21,893 bases of DNA from Victivallales bacterium (GTDB lineage: Bacteria; Verrucomicrobiota; Lentisphaeria; Victivallales; JAADHT01): assembly GCA_016930955.1 (NCBI GenBank), contig JAFGFR010000005.1, forward strand, positions 1 to 21,893. The letters are read 5' to 3'. Position numbers and translations under genes: made by a program. Numbering within the stretch: the first letter of the stretch is position 1; each line of letters starts with the position of its first letter. The notes beneath the pieces were generated by a model, which was not told the DNA's origin, made no database searches, and worked only from the letters and a program-made list of their open reading frames with translations. This document shows, piece after piece, positions 1 to 7,274 of the stretch.

Positions 1-1032
1 CTTGCGCGAGTGTATCGTGTAGTGCGCTGCAGTGAGGGAAATGAGCAGTGCCGAGCCTATCCATGGCCTGACCAACAGCAGGACCGAGGACAGAATGAAG
101 AGCAGGATTATCATCTCCCTCTCGCTATAGTCGAATGCATAGCTCCAGTGCTGCCTTATCACGTGGAGCCATGGGTGCCGCCTCTGCTGTATGATATATC
201 TCAGATCGGAGTTGATCTTCGCCCATGACTCGGGGCGTTCATAGGGCTTTTTCGCCATCATGGAGCGCACCAGCGAACTAAGTCTTGCAGGGGTGCCGGG
301 GACTGCCTGGCTTAGCTTGGGAGGCGTGTTCTTGAGATGCTTGAGGACCAGTTCCTTGAGCGTCTCGGCCTGGAAGGGCGGCTCGCCCGCTATCAGATGG
401 TAGAGCATGCAGCCGAAGGAATATATGTCCGCCTGGATGTCGCAGGGCCTTCTCTTGCCGGATATCGTCTCAGGCGACACGTACAAGGGGGTTCCGTAGA
501 CTTTCGTGCTTTTACGTTTTGCACAGTGGAATATGGTCTCTGCGAGCCCGAAGTCAGCCAGTTTAGGCACGCCGTCGAAGTCGAGCATTATGTTTGCAGG
601 CTTGAGGTCCCCGTGAGTGAGCTGCATAAAGTTCTGCCCGTAGCTCAGGGCATCTGAGATCTTTGCCGCTATGTCAAGCACACGGTCCAGAGGCAGCAGA
701 TCCTTCTGGTATATCATCTCCTGAAGATCCCCTCCCTCGACCAGCTCCATCGCCAGATAAGAAAGGCCTTCAGGAGTGGTGCCGGCATCATAGACCTTGA
801 CTATGTTAGGGTGGTCCAGCTTGGCCATTGCATGGGCCTCACGGATGAACATCTCGATAAACTCACTGTCCCTCGAGAACTCCCTCGAGACCACTTTCAA
901 AGCGACGTTCCGCTGAAGGTTGACCTGCTCGGCACGATACAGCGTGGCATGGCCACCCTCGCCGATCTTGTCTATTATCTCGTAGTTCCCTATCTTGAAG
1001 CCGGGGTTCAACTTGTCTGGTTCTAAATTCAA
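1..1032 (-). CDS. Ser/Thr protein kinase with C-terminal membrane segments (3' end outside window)
   Basis: This is a eukaryotic-type (Hanks) Ser/Thr kinase; 344 residues are visible and the C-terminus lies beyond base 1. I place the start at TTG 1032, which has GGAG upstream at a suitable distance; no ATG fits the kinase N-terminus. Visible motifs are the glycine loop GEGGHATLY (24-32), VALK Lys46, alpha-C Glu65, catalytic loop HGDLKPAN (Asp142, Asn147), DFG 160-162 and SPE 186-188. The catalytic loop has Gly in place of the Arg of HRD, so it is a non-RD kinase that may not need activation-loop phosphorylation (inference). After the kinase domain, two hydrophobic stretches at about 306-338 suggest a membrane anchor with a cytoplasmic kinase. 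Substrate unknown. It is divergent from the metalloenzyme at 1422. Confidence 0.9.
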   Translation of the reverse strand, partial: MNLEPDKLNPGFKIGNYEIIDKIGEGGHATLYRAEQVNLQRNVALKVVSREFSRDSEFIEMFIREAHAMAKLDHPNIVKVYDAGTTPEGLSYLAMELVEGGDLQEMIYQKDLLPLDRVLDIAAKISDALSYGQNFMQLTHGDLKPANIMLDFDGVPKLADFGLAETIFHCAKRKSTKVYGTPLYVSPETISGKRRPCDIQADIYSFGCMLYHLIAGEPPFQAETLKELVLKHLKNTPPKLSQAVPGTPARLSSLVRSMMAKKPYERPESWAKINSDLRYIIQQRRHPWLHVIRQHWSYAFDYSEREMIILLFILSSVLLLVRPWIGSALLISLTAAHYTIHSRK

Positions 1033-1097
1033 GACGCGATTTCTCCAAAAAACGTTTGCAAGGCCATTCTCGGCCGGCCGTGTGTCAGCCTCTGGCT

Positions 1098-1126
1098 AAT
1101 CTAACCCAAGACCTCTCACTGTTCAA
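1098..1126 (-). promoter_or_regulatory. Candidate promoter for the Ser/Thr kinase at 1-1032
   Basis: On the minus strand TTGAAC (1121-1126) is followed after 17 bases by TAGATT (1098-1103), a fair sigma70-type match. It lies about 65 bases upstream of the TTG start. Based on hexamer match and position only. Confidence 0.4.
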
Positions 1127-1146
1127 CTCGCGAAGACGAAAAAACT

Positions 1147-1324
1147 AAGCCGGTTGGATTGTCCAGCTCTGGCGCCGGCGGCAGCCGGTGCGGCGAAATG
1201 GCCGGTGCATACCCGAAGCGGTCGGGACAGACCAAGCAGGTATGCCCGCTCCCGCATCGGCGTGACCTAGCATCCAAACAGCAGGCCGCGCAACGCGGCT
1301 CATGCGGAGTTTTGAAATTGGCTC
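1147..1324 (+). repeat. TIR element copy A (degenerate left end)
   Basis: The right terminus AGTTTTGAAATTGGCTC (1308-1324) matches the family TIR exactly. The interior shares GCGGCGAAATGG, GTGCATACCCG and CCCGCATCGGCGTG with copies B, C and E. An internal inverted repeat pairs GCATACC (1207-1213) with GGTATGC (1239-1245). The left end is decayed or replaced: only AAGCCGG at 1147 resembles the TIR. Compared with B, A lacks about 100 bp of interior. Confidence 0.75.
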
Positions 1325-1421
1325 TGCCGTCAAAATATTGATTTTCCCCACATATGGGTTATTGTCACCCCAAAATCATAAGCGATCACGGTACAAGAAG
1401 ATCAAATGTAAAGAGCTGCGG

Positions 1422-2270
1422 ATGAAAAAGATTCTGATGGTGATGGTTGACGGCTTCGGGATTCCCGCGGAAGGCTGGCGTGGCTCGATTTATGGGAGAC
1501 ACTGTTCCGAGGGATTCCTCGGGCTGTTGGAGGGCTGCTCCGTGCCGTTGGACTGCCAAATGGGCGTTCCGGGGACACCGCAGAGCGCCACTGGACAGAC
1601 GGCGCTTTTCACAGGGTTCAACGCTGCTGCTGAAGTCAATATGCATGTCCAGGGCTTTCCTGGGCCTTCACTCAGAAAACTCATCTCACGTCGCAACATT
1701 TTCGGGACGATTTCGGCATCGGGACACAGGGCGGCATTCTCCAACGCCTATGTGCGCTTCACAATTGCGGAGCTGATGTGCAAAAAACTTGCTTCGGTGA
1801 CGACAGTCATGACCGGCATCAGCGGTGTCCTCGAGAGGGGCAGGGATTGTCTTGTCGCCGGCGATGCCGTATACCATGACATCACCAGGGCATCCCTTCC
1901 GAAAAAATACGATGTCCCAGAGATAAGCCCCGAGCAGGCCGCCGAGGACTTGCTGAAAATATGCGCCGCCAACGACTTCACGTTGTTCGAGTACTTCCTC
2001 ACAGACCACGCCGGGCACAAGCTCGACCAAAACATGCTGTCGCAGGCACTGTCAAATCTCAGCCGATTCTTCTGCCATATCATAGATAACTCTAAAGACA
2101 GCCTCGCAGTCGTCTTGACCAGCGACCATGGCAACTGCGAAGATATCACCTCCAAGCACCATACCACGAACCCGGTCCCCTTCTTCTCGCTCGGATTTGG
2201 AATGCCTCAAGCCCCCCCCCTGAGAATCGAGCAGGTCTTTGCCTTCCTACGTGATTATATGAGGAGTTAA
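1422..2270 (+). CDS. Alkaline-phosphatase-superfamily metalloenzyme (phosphoglycerate-mutase-like)
   Basis: 282 aa, starting MKKILMVMVDGFG. ATG 1422 is chosen because the open frame upstream is repeat sequence (copy A) with no conserved character. The residues follow the two-metal site of the alkaline phosphatase / cofactor-independent phosphoglycerate mutase superfamily: Asp10 (VDGFG), nucleophile region PQSATGQT (Ser55 or a neighbouring Thr), Asp195 and His199 (TDHAGH), Asp235-His236 (TSDHGN) and His247 (HHTTNPVP). At 282 aa it is far shorter than iPGM (about 510 aa) and lacks its inserted transferase domain, so it is more likely a phosphohydrolase or an uncharacterised metalloenzyme than a glycolytic mutase. 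The last codons read ATG AGG AGT TAA, and the stop lies inside the left TIR of copy B. Confidence 0.85.
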   Translation: MKKILMVMVDGFGIPAEGWRGSIYGRHCSEGFLGLLEGCSVPLDCQMGVPGTPQSATGQTALFTGFNAAAEVNMHVQGFPGPSLRKLISRRNIFGTISASGHRAAFSNAYVRFTIAELMCKKLASVTTVMTGISGVLERGRDCLVAGDAVYHDITRASLPKKYDVPEISPEQAAEDLLKICAANDFTLFEYFLTDHAGHKLDQNMLSQALSNLSRFFCHIIDNSKDSLAVVLTSDHGNCEDITSKHHTTNPVPFFSLGFGMPQAPPLRIEQVFAFLRDYMRS

Positions 2271-2545
2271 TTTCAAAACTCCGCGTGAACCGCATTGGGG
2301 GCGCAGGCGCGGCAGACGGTGCGGCGAAATGGCTGGTGCATACCCGGAGCTGTCTGTGCCTGCCATTTCGCCGTGGCGCATGCCGTGCCTCCGACCCAAC
2401 CCTTTGGGCGGCATTTTTTTTTTGGCTCGAATGCCGCGCCGGAGCGGTCGGGGCAGGCCATACAGGTATGCCCGCCCCCGCATCGGCGTGGCCTCGCATC
2501 CAAAATGGCAGGCCGCGCGGCCACGGGTAGTTTTGAAATTGACTC
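2264..2545 (+). repeat. TIR element copy B (longest simple copy, 282 bp)
   Basis: The left TIR is GAGTTAATTTCAAAACT (2264-2280, two changes from consensus) and the right TIR AGTTTTGAAATTGACTC (2529-2545). The interior is rich in hairpins: GGCGAAATGGC (2323-2333) pairs with GCCATTTCGCC (2362-2372), CGGCATT pairs with AATGCCG around a long T run near 2410-2440, and CATAC pairs with GTATG near 2460-2470. TGAG stands immediately outside both ends, a possible 4-bp target duplication. The stop codon TAA of the upstream gene (2268-2270) lies within the left TIR. With the short spacer 2546-2595 it fills the gap before the convergent histidine kinase. Confidence 0.85.
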
Positions 2546-2595
2546 TGAGGTGAAAATCATCACCGGAGAGCCTTGCGATCCCGGCAAATGCGATT

Positions 2596-5500
2596 TCATT
2601 TTTTCACTTGCCGATGCTTTCTGGTATAGCGTAAGATAATATCTCGGAGATTCTCCGATCTGATAGGCTTGGCGACATAGTCGTCCATCCCGGCGCTGAG
2701 ACAGATTTCGCGGTCGCCCTTCATCGCGTTGGCCGTCATGGCGACTATATAAACACCCGGGTCGGGCATTGCAGACCCGGGGTCACGGATGATTCTGGTC
2801 GTCTCGAATCCGTCCATGATTGGCATCTGGCAGTCCATGAGGACAATATCGTATTTTTTTTGTCTGAGTGCGTTTAGCGCCTCGGCGCCGTTCTGTGCGG
2901 AATCTGCGTTGATGCCGAGCTTTTTCCTCAGCACTGCGACTGCCACATGCCTGTTAACAAGATTGTCCTCCGCCACCAGAATTTTCAGGTTGCTGAAGTT
3001 CATACCCTCACTAGGCCTTCCGGCAACAGGCTTGGCATGTCTTTCAGGAACGACTCTGTGTTTTTTCAGAGGCAGCGTGAACCAGAAGCTCGAGCCCTTG
3101 CCCTCGGTGCTCGAGAAGCCGATATCCCCTTTCATCATCTCGACAAGCTGCTTGCAGATCGCCAGCCCCAGGCCGGTGCCGCCATATTTCCTGGTGGTCG
3201 AGGGGTCGATCTGTGAGAATGAGCGGAAAAGCAAATCCCTGCGATCGGGAGGGATACCGATCCCGGTGTCAATCACGATAAATCGCAGTGTCGCCAAGTT
3301 CCTCGAAGAACCCTCAAGCTCGACCCTTACTTCAATCTCGCCAGACTCGGTGAATTTGAGCGCATTGCCCAGAAGATTAAGCAGCACCTGTCTGATGCGG
3401 CGCGGGTCGCCCTTGAGCACCGACGGTATCTTGTCCGATATGGACAGCTTGAAATCTATATTCTTCTCCTCGGCCTTCAAAGATACAATCCTTGATACCT
3501 CATCAACCAAATTCCCAAGCTCGAAAACTATGGACTCAATGTCCATTTTGCCGGCCTCGATCTTCGAGAAGTCAAGGATGTTGTCGGTCAACGAAAGCAG
3601 TTGTTCAGCACATATCCTCACCGTGTCGGCATACCGCCGCTGCTCCTGGTCCAGAGGCGTGTCAAGAAGAAGCTCCGTCATCCCGATAACACCATTCATC
3701 GGAGTTCTGATCTCATGGCTCATGTTTGCAAGGAACTCGCTCTTGGCCCGTGTGCCCGCCTCGGCCAGCTCTCTGCTGTGGCGCAGCGATTTCTCTATCT
3801 CGCGCCTTTTGCGGATATTGACCAACAGCTGCGAGAAGATCGAGAGCAACTTCGCCTCGGCCTCCGAGTACAAATGCTTCCGGCGTAGCGAGAGGAAAAC
3901 CACAAAACCGCAGCAGCTGTCCACGTCCATCATTGGCACGGCAATAAGGCTTTTTGCTCCAACCGAGCGCAGGAATGCACATGAATCGGGCAGATCTTTC
4001 GCCTCGGCATCGCCCACAATAACCGTCTTCCCCTCGGCGTGGACCTTGCACCATTCCGCGACAAACCATTCAGGCATCGCCCCCGGATGTCCATCGAGGC
4101 ATGGCCACTCATGGGTCTTAATGCAAATCTTCCTCGGATGGTCGTATTCCAGAACATATACCCTGTCGGCATTGACAAAATCCCCGAGTTCGGAAAGGGA
4201 AGCGACGATCTTGCCGTCCGCCTCCTCAAGGGGAAGGCTGATATAGGTGGAGGAAATGCCGGTCAGCAGCTCCTGCATCCGGGTCTGCCTGAGAAGCTCC
4301 TTCTCCGCGACCTTCCTGTCGGTTATGTCCGTATGCGAGCCGGCCATCCTCACAGGAAGGCCGTCCTCATTGCGGACCGCGCTGCCCCTGGCCAGTATCC
4401 AGCGCCAGCCGCCATCACGGTGCAACATTCTGAACTCCACATTGTAAAGCTCCATCTCGCCCCTCAGATAGCGGTCCACATAATCCATCACAAAAGGCTT
4501 GTCCTCGGGATGAAGATTTCCGGAAAAAGTCTCGAACCTGTTCTCCAGCTCGTCATCCTTGAAACCCAGCTGCTCCTTCCATCTCGGCGATAGATAAAGA
4601 CTGTTGCTGCGCAAGTCCCAGTCCCAGATTCCGTCGTTTGAGCCTTGGACGGCGAGTGCGAACTGCTCTCTGCTGAGCTTCAGCTGTTCTTCGGACCGCT
4701 TCCTTTCCGTGATGTCAAAGATGAACCCGTCGAGGTACCGGACCTCTTCTGAATCTTCCACGACGGCGCGGCCTTTCTCATATACCCAGTATATATCCCC
4801 GTCCGAGCCGACAAGACGATACTCGATCTCCCAGGGCATCCCCGTTTCCATGCCTGCATTCACCTTGTTGGAGACAAACTCCGTGTCCTCCCTATGTATC
4901 ACGCTTTCATAAGACCGCACGGAGTTGTTTATGAAATCAGTGAGGTGATATCCCGCGAGCGAGTCGGGTTCAGAACTCATGTAAAGCATGGTCCAGTTCT
5001 TGTCTGGCTTGCATCTGTAGGAAACCCCCGGGATGTTGGACACCAGCGACCGGAACTGCTGCTCGCTCCGGAGCAAGGCCATCTCCATCTTCTTGCGATC
5101 GCTGATGTCCCTGAAAACCAGCACCGAGCCGATGGTGTCACCTTTGTCCCTTATCGGGGACATCGAACCTGAAATCTCGTGTCTTGACCCGTCGTGAGAG
5201 AGCAAGGTTGTGTCTTCGGGAAGCTCCAGTGTTTGCCCTGCCGCCATGGCCTTCCTGAGTTTTTTGCGGGTTGTGGCGTCAGCGACCATGAAGATTCCCT
5301 CGAGCGGATTCCCCTCTGCCTGCTCAAAATTTTTCCCCGTCAGGTACTCAGCAAGGCTGTTCATGTCCTGAACCCTGCCTTCGGGATCGGTGCTCATCAC
5401 TGCATCGGCTATGGAATGCAATGTGGCGTTTATCTGTTCGCGGCTCCGGTTCAATTCTTCCGTACGGAGCTGTATCCTCCTCTCCAGATCCCTCCCGCGG

Positions 5501-7032
5501 TTCACAGCAAGAAAAATATAAACAACCACCAAAACAGTCAAAAGCAGACCTGATATGAATACCAAAATACCCAGCCTCAAGGGTTTGGCGTAGAGCGAAT
5601 GAGAACTAACCGGGGAGGCCTTGAGTAGAAACACCCTGCCGAATGCAAGTATCGGCCTGGTGATACAGCAATCCGAAGCCCACCGATCTCCAGAGGGGAG
5701 CATTGCCGCCATCAAATGTTCGCCTGAGTCGTCCCGCAAGACAAGTCCGGCGGTGAACTTCTGGTCGCCTACACAAGTTTTAAGCAATTGTGAAAGGTTT
5801 AACGCGGCACCGACAAAACCTGAGACCTTATCGGCACCTGGCTCCGTCAGAGGACGGAATACCCAAAGTACTCGCAGATGCCCATTGCCAAGGGCCATGT
5901 TTGCCGGAAGACTGCAGGAGGTCTCCCCGGTCAGGGAGGCATCATCGAGAGCCTCTCGGCAAACCCCGTCAGTGCCGACATCAAAACCAAGAAGAGCCTC
6001 GTTGCCCTCAAAAGGAAATACACCCATCACAGGATAGCGGACTTCATGCCACGCACCGGAATCGGCCGGCTCAGATAAGATCCATTCCCAGGCTGCAACG
6101 CTATGGTTACCGGCCAGGGATGCTGCGAAACTCGCAAAATCTTCCTGCCTCCCACCTTGCCCGAGATGTCGGCAGAAATTCACCAAGGAAGCAAGCTCCA
6201 CCTCCTCCAGCTTGCGAAAGAACAAATCCGTCCCGAGCGTCTCCCTGCCAAGAAGCCTGCGCAGCGTCATGCATGACGAATGTCTCTCCCCGACATAGGC
6301 GCCCCAAGAGGCGAAAACCGTGAGGATAATCCCTGTGGCGGCGGCGAAAAAAGGCAAGCCCGTAAAATAATTCCCCCGCCTCGCCGAAATCAAATGAAAG
6401 ATTGCCGCGGATACAGCAAGTGATAACAGAAGCACAAAGGGCGGCAGTGTTGATGCCGCAAGCATTCTCCGCCACTCTCGGGCGTCAACATCCAGGCCAA
6501 GGACCGCAAGGGTCCGCCCGCTTTTAGGATCCCTCAAAGGAACGTGCGCGGAAACCCATACTCCCCAGTCGTCACGCACAGGGCCCTCGACAAAAGAATC
6601 ACCGCCCAAGAAAAGACCCTTCAGCAGGTCAGACGGCTTGGGATAGACCTGCCCAGGCCAGGACTTGTCGGGCGATGAATCAGGCTCGTTGTCAATATAA
6701 AAGAAAACCTCCCCGGCACCCCTCAAACCCATCAGATAGACAAAACGACATTCGGGAATAGCCTTGCCGAGAATGTGGAACTGACGCTTAAGCCTGCGGT
6801 ACTGGAGCTTCGAGATGTCGGATTCGTCGCCTGCAAGTGCCTTCAGATGCTCCGGGTTGATCGCCTCCGCAACAAGCACAGCCTCCTCGAGCAGCCTGGC
6901 TCTAGCCATCTCCTCCTCACGGCGGACGAGATACAAAGGACACACTATGCCCAGAAGCAAGACAAGCAAAAAAATCGCCCAGCGATGCCTCGACACGTAA
7001 GTTTTCGACAACAATTTTTCCCCGTTATACAT
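2596..7032 (-). CDS. Hybrid sensor histidine kinase (Cache-like, CHASE, 3 PAS, GAF, HisKA, HATPase, REC)
   Basis: 1478 aa. It appears to be a phosphorelay sensor at the cytoplasmic membrane. Order: TM about 17-36; Cache-like extracytoplasmic region about 45-185 (FVYLMGLRG, LAVLGLDVDA); TMs about 195-215 and 224-245; CHASE-like region about 250-480 (AWEWI, RYPVMGVFP, LLGFDVGTD); TM about 503-525; coiled coil; three PAS/PAC units to about 920, ending in DISDRK, DITERK and DITDRK; GAF about 930-1075; HisKA with His1106 (SHEIRTP); HATPase with Asn1223 (N box), DTGIGIP at 1255 and GTGLGLA near 1285; receiver with phospho-acceptor Asp1400 (LMDCQMP) and Lys in AKP. All catalytic residues are intact. 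No cognate regulator is adjacent, so the final acceptor is unknown. Start ATG 7032 is preceded by GGGGACTAAGG. Confidence 0.93.
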   Translation of the reverse strand: MYNGEKLLSKTYVSRHRWAIFLLVLLLGIVCPLYLVRREEEMARARLLEEAVLVAEAINPEHLKALAGDESDISKLQYRRLKRQFHILGKAIPECRFVYLMGLRGAGEVFFYIDNEPDSSPDKSWPGQVYPKPSDLLKGLFLGGDSFVEGPVRDDWGVWVSAHVPLRDPKSGRTLAVLGLDVDAREWRRMLAASTLPPFVLLLSLAVSAAIFHLISARRGNYFTGLPFFAAATGIILTVFASWGAYVGERHSSCMTLRRLLGRETLGTDLFFRKLEEVELASLVNFCRHLGQGGRQEDFASFAASLAGNHSVAAWEWILSEPADSGAWHEVRYPVMGVFPFEGNEALLGFDVGTDGVCREALDDASLTGETSCSLPANMALGNGHLRVLWVFRPLTEPGADKVSGFVGAALNLSQLLKTCVGDQKFTAGLVLRDDSGEHLMAAMLPSGDRWASDCCITRPILAFGRVFLLKASPVSSHSLYAKPLRLGILVFISGLLLTVLVVVYIFLAVNRGRDLERRIQLRTEELNRSREQINATLHSIADAVMSTDPEGRVQDMNSLAEYLTGKNFEQAEGNPLEGIFMVADATTRKKLRKAMAAGQTLELPEDTTLLSHDGSRHEISGSMSPIRDKGDTIGSVLVFRDISDRKKMEMALLRSEQQFRSLVSNIPGVSYRCKPDKNWTMLYMSSEPDSLAGYHLTDFINNSVRSYESVIHREDTEFVSNKVNAGMETGMPWEIEYRLVGSDGDIYWVYEKGRAVVEDSEEVRYLDGFIFDITERKRSEEQLKLSREQFALAVQGSNDGIWDWDLRSNSLYLSPRWKEQLGFKDDELENRFETFSGNLHPEDKPFVMDYVDRYLRGEMELYNVEFRMLHRDGGWRWILARGSAVRNEDGLPVRMAGSHTDITDRKVAEKELLRQTRMQELLTGISSTYISLPLEEADGKIVASLSELGDFVNADRVYVLEYDHPRKICIKTHEWPCLDGHPGAMPEWFVAEWCKVHAEGKTVIVGDAEAKDLPDSCAFLRSVGAKSLIAVPMMDVDSCCGFVVFLSLRRKHLYSEAEAKLLSIFSQLLVNIRKRREIEKSLRHSRELAEAGTRAKSEFLANMSHEIRTPMNGVIGMTELLLDTPLDQEQRRYADTVRICAEQLLSLTDNILDFSKIEAGKMDIESIVFELGNLVDEVSRIVSLKAEEKNIDFKLSISDKIPSVLKGDPRRIRQVLLNLLGNALKFTESGEIEVRVELEGSSRNLATLRFIVIDTGIGIPPDRRDLLFRSFSQIDPSTTRKYGGTGLGLAICKQLVEMMKGDIGFSSTEGKGSSFWFTLPLKKHRVVPERHAKPVAGRPSEGMNFSNLKILVAEDNLVNRHVAVAVLRKKLGINADSAQNGAEALNALRQKKYDIVLMDCQMPIMDGFETTRIIRDPGSAMPDPGVYIVAMTANAMKGDREICLSAGMDDYVAKPIRSENLRDIILRYTRKHRQVKK

Positions 7033-7125
7033 CCTTAGTCCCCAGCCTGAGCATATGACAAGACGGCGCCGAATTGAGACAAAAAAGGAGCCGACAACGG
7101 CAACCCCTCGAAATCCCTATATACA

Positions 7126-7142
7126 GAGCCAATTTCAAAATA
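7126..7142 (+). repeat. TIR element copy M (solitary left terminus)
   Basis: GAGCCAATTTCAAAATA matches the family terminus for 15 or 16 of 17 bases. No clear right partner is seen before valS at 7275, so this is a remnant or solo end. It lies between the divergent histidine kinase and valS genes. Confidence 0.55.
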
Positions 7143-7192
7143 GTATGCTAAAGCGCAAATGCAAACAGCGTCATTTTTTTTGCCAATACGCA

Positions 7193-7220
7193 TTGCAGGC
7201 TTGCGGGTTGAAGCTAAATT
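7193..7220 (+). promoter_or_regulatory. Candidate valS promoter
   Basis: TTGCAG (7193-7198), a 16-base spacer and TAAATT (7215-7220) resemble a sigma70-type promoter. TAAATT continues into AAGCCGG, an arrangement repeated at the candidate promoter 20266-20293. The predicted leader is about 48 bases and contains the ribosome site AGGAGG (7264-7269). Confidence 0.45.
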
Positions 7221-7274
7221 AAGCCGGTCTTGAAGATATTGGCTGGGGCGGGATAATTTTCTTAGGAGGCAAAG

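Larger units (their letters stand above)
1033..1421. other. 389-bp divergent intergenic region
   Basis: This gap separates the left Ser/Thr kinase from the metalloenzyme. It holds the candidate kinase promoter (1098-1126) and repeat copy A (1147-1324). The last 97 bases (1325-1421) are AT-richer. No convincing coding sequence is present: the open frames here are repeat sequence read through. Confidence 0.6.

Noticed and set aside
1302..1421. N-terminal extension of the metalloenzyme to an ATG at 1302
   Set aside because: The extension translates the right end of repeat copy A and AT-rich spacer. The family N-terminus begins at MKKILMVMVDGFG.
2264..2545. Copy B as an autonomous insertion sequence
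   Set aside because: At 282 bp with no real reading frame it cannot encode a transposase; the open frames crossing it are repeat sequence read through.
2789..4246. 485-codon plus-strand open frame opposite the histidine kinase
   Set aside because: Its Ser/Arg/Leu-heavy composition and position exactly antisense to the HisKA/HATPase/REC coding region mark it as a shadow.
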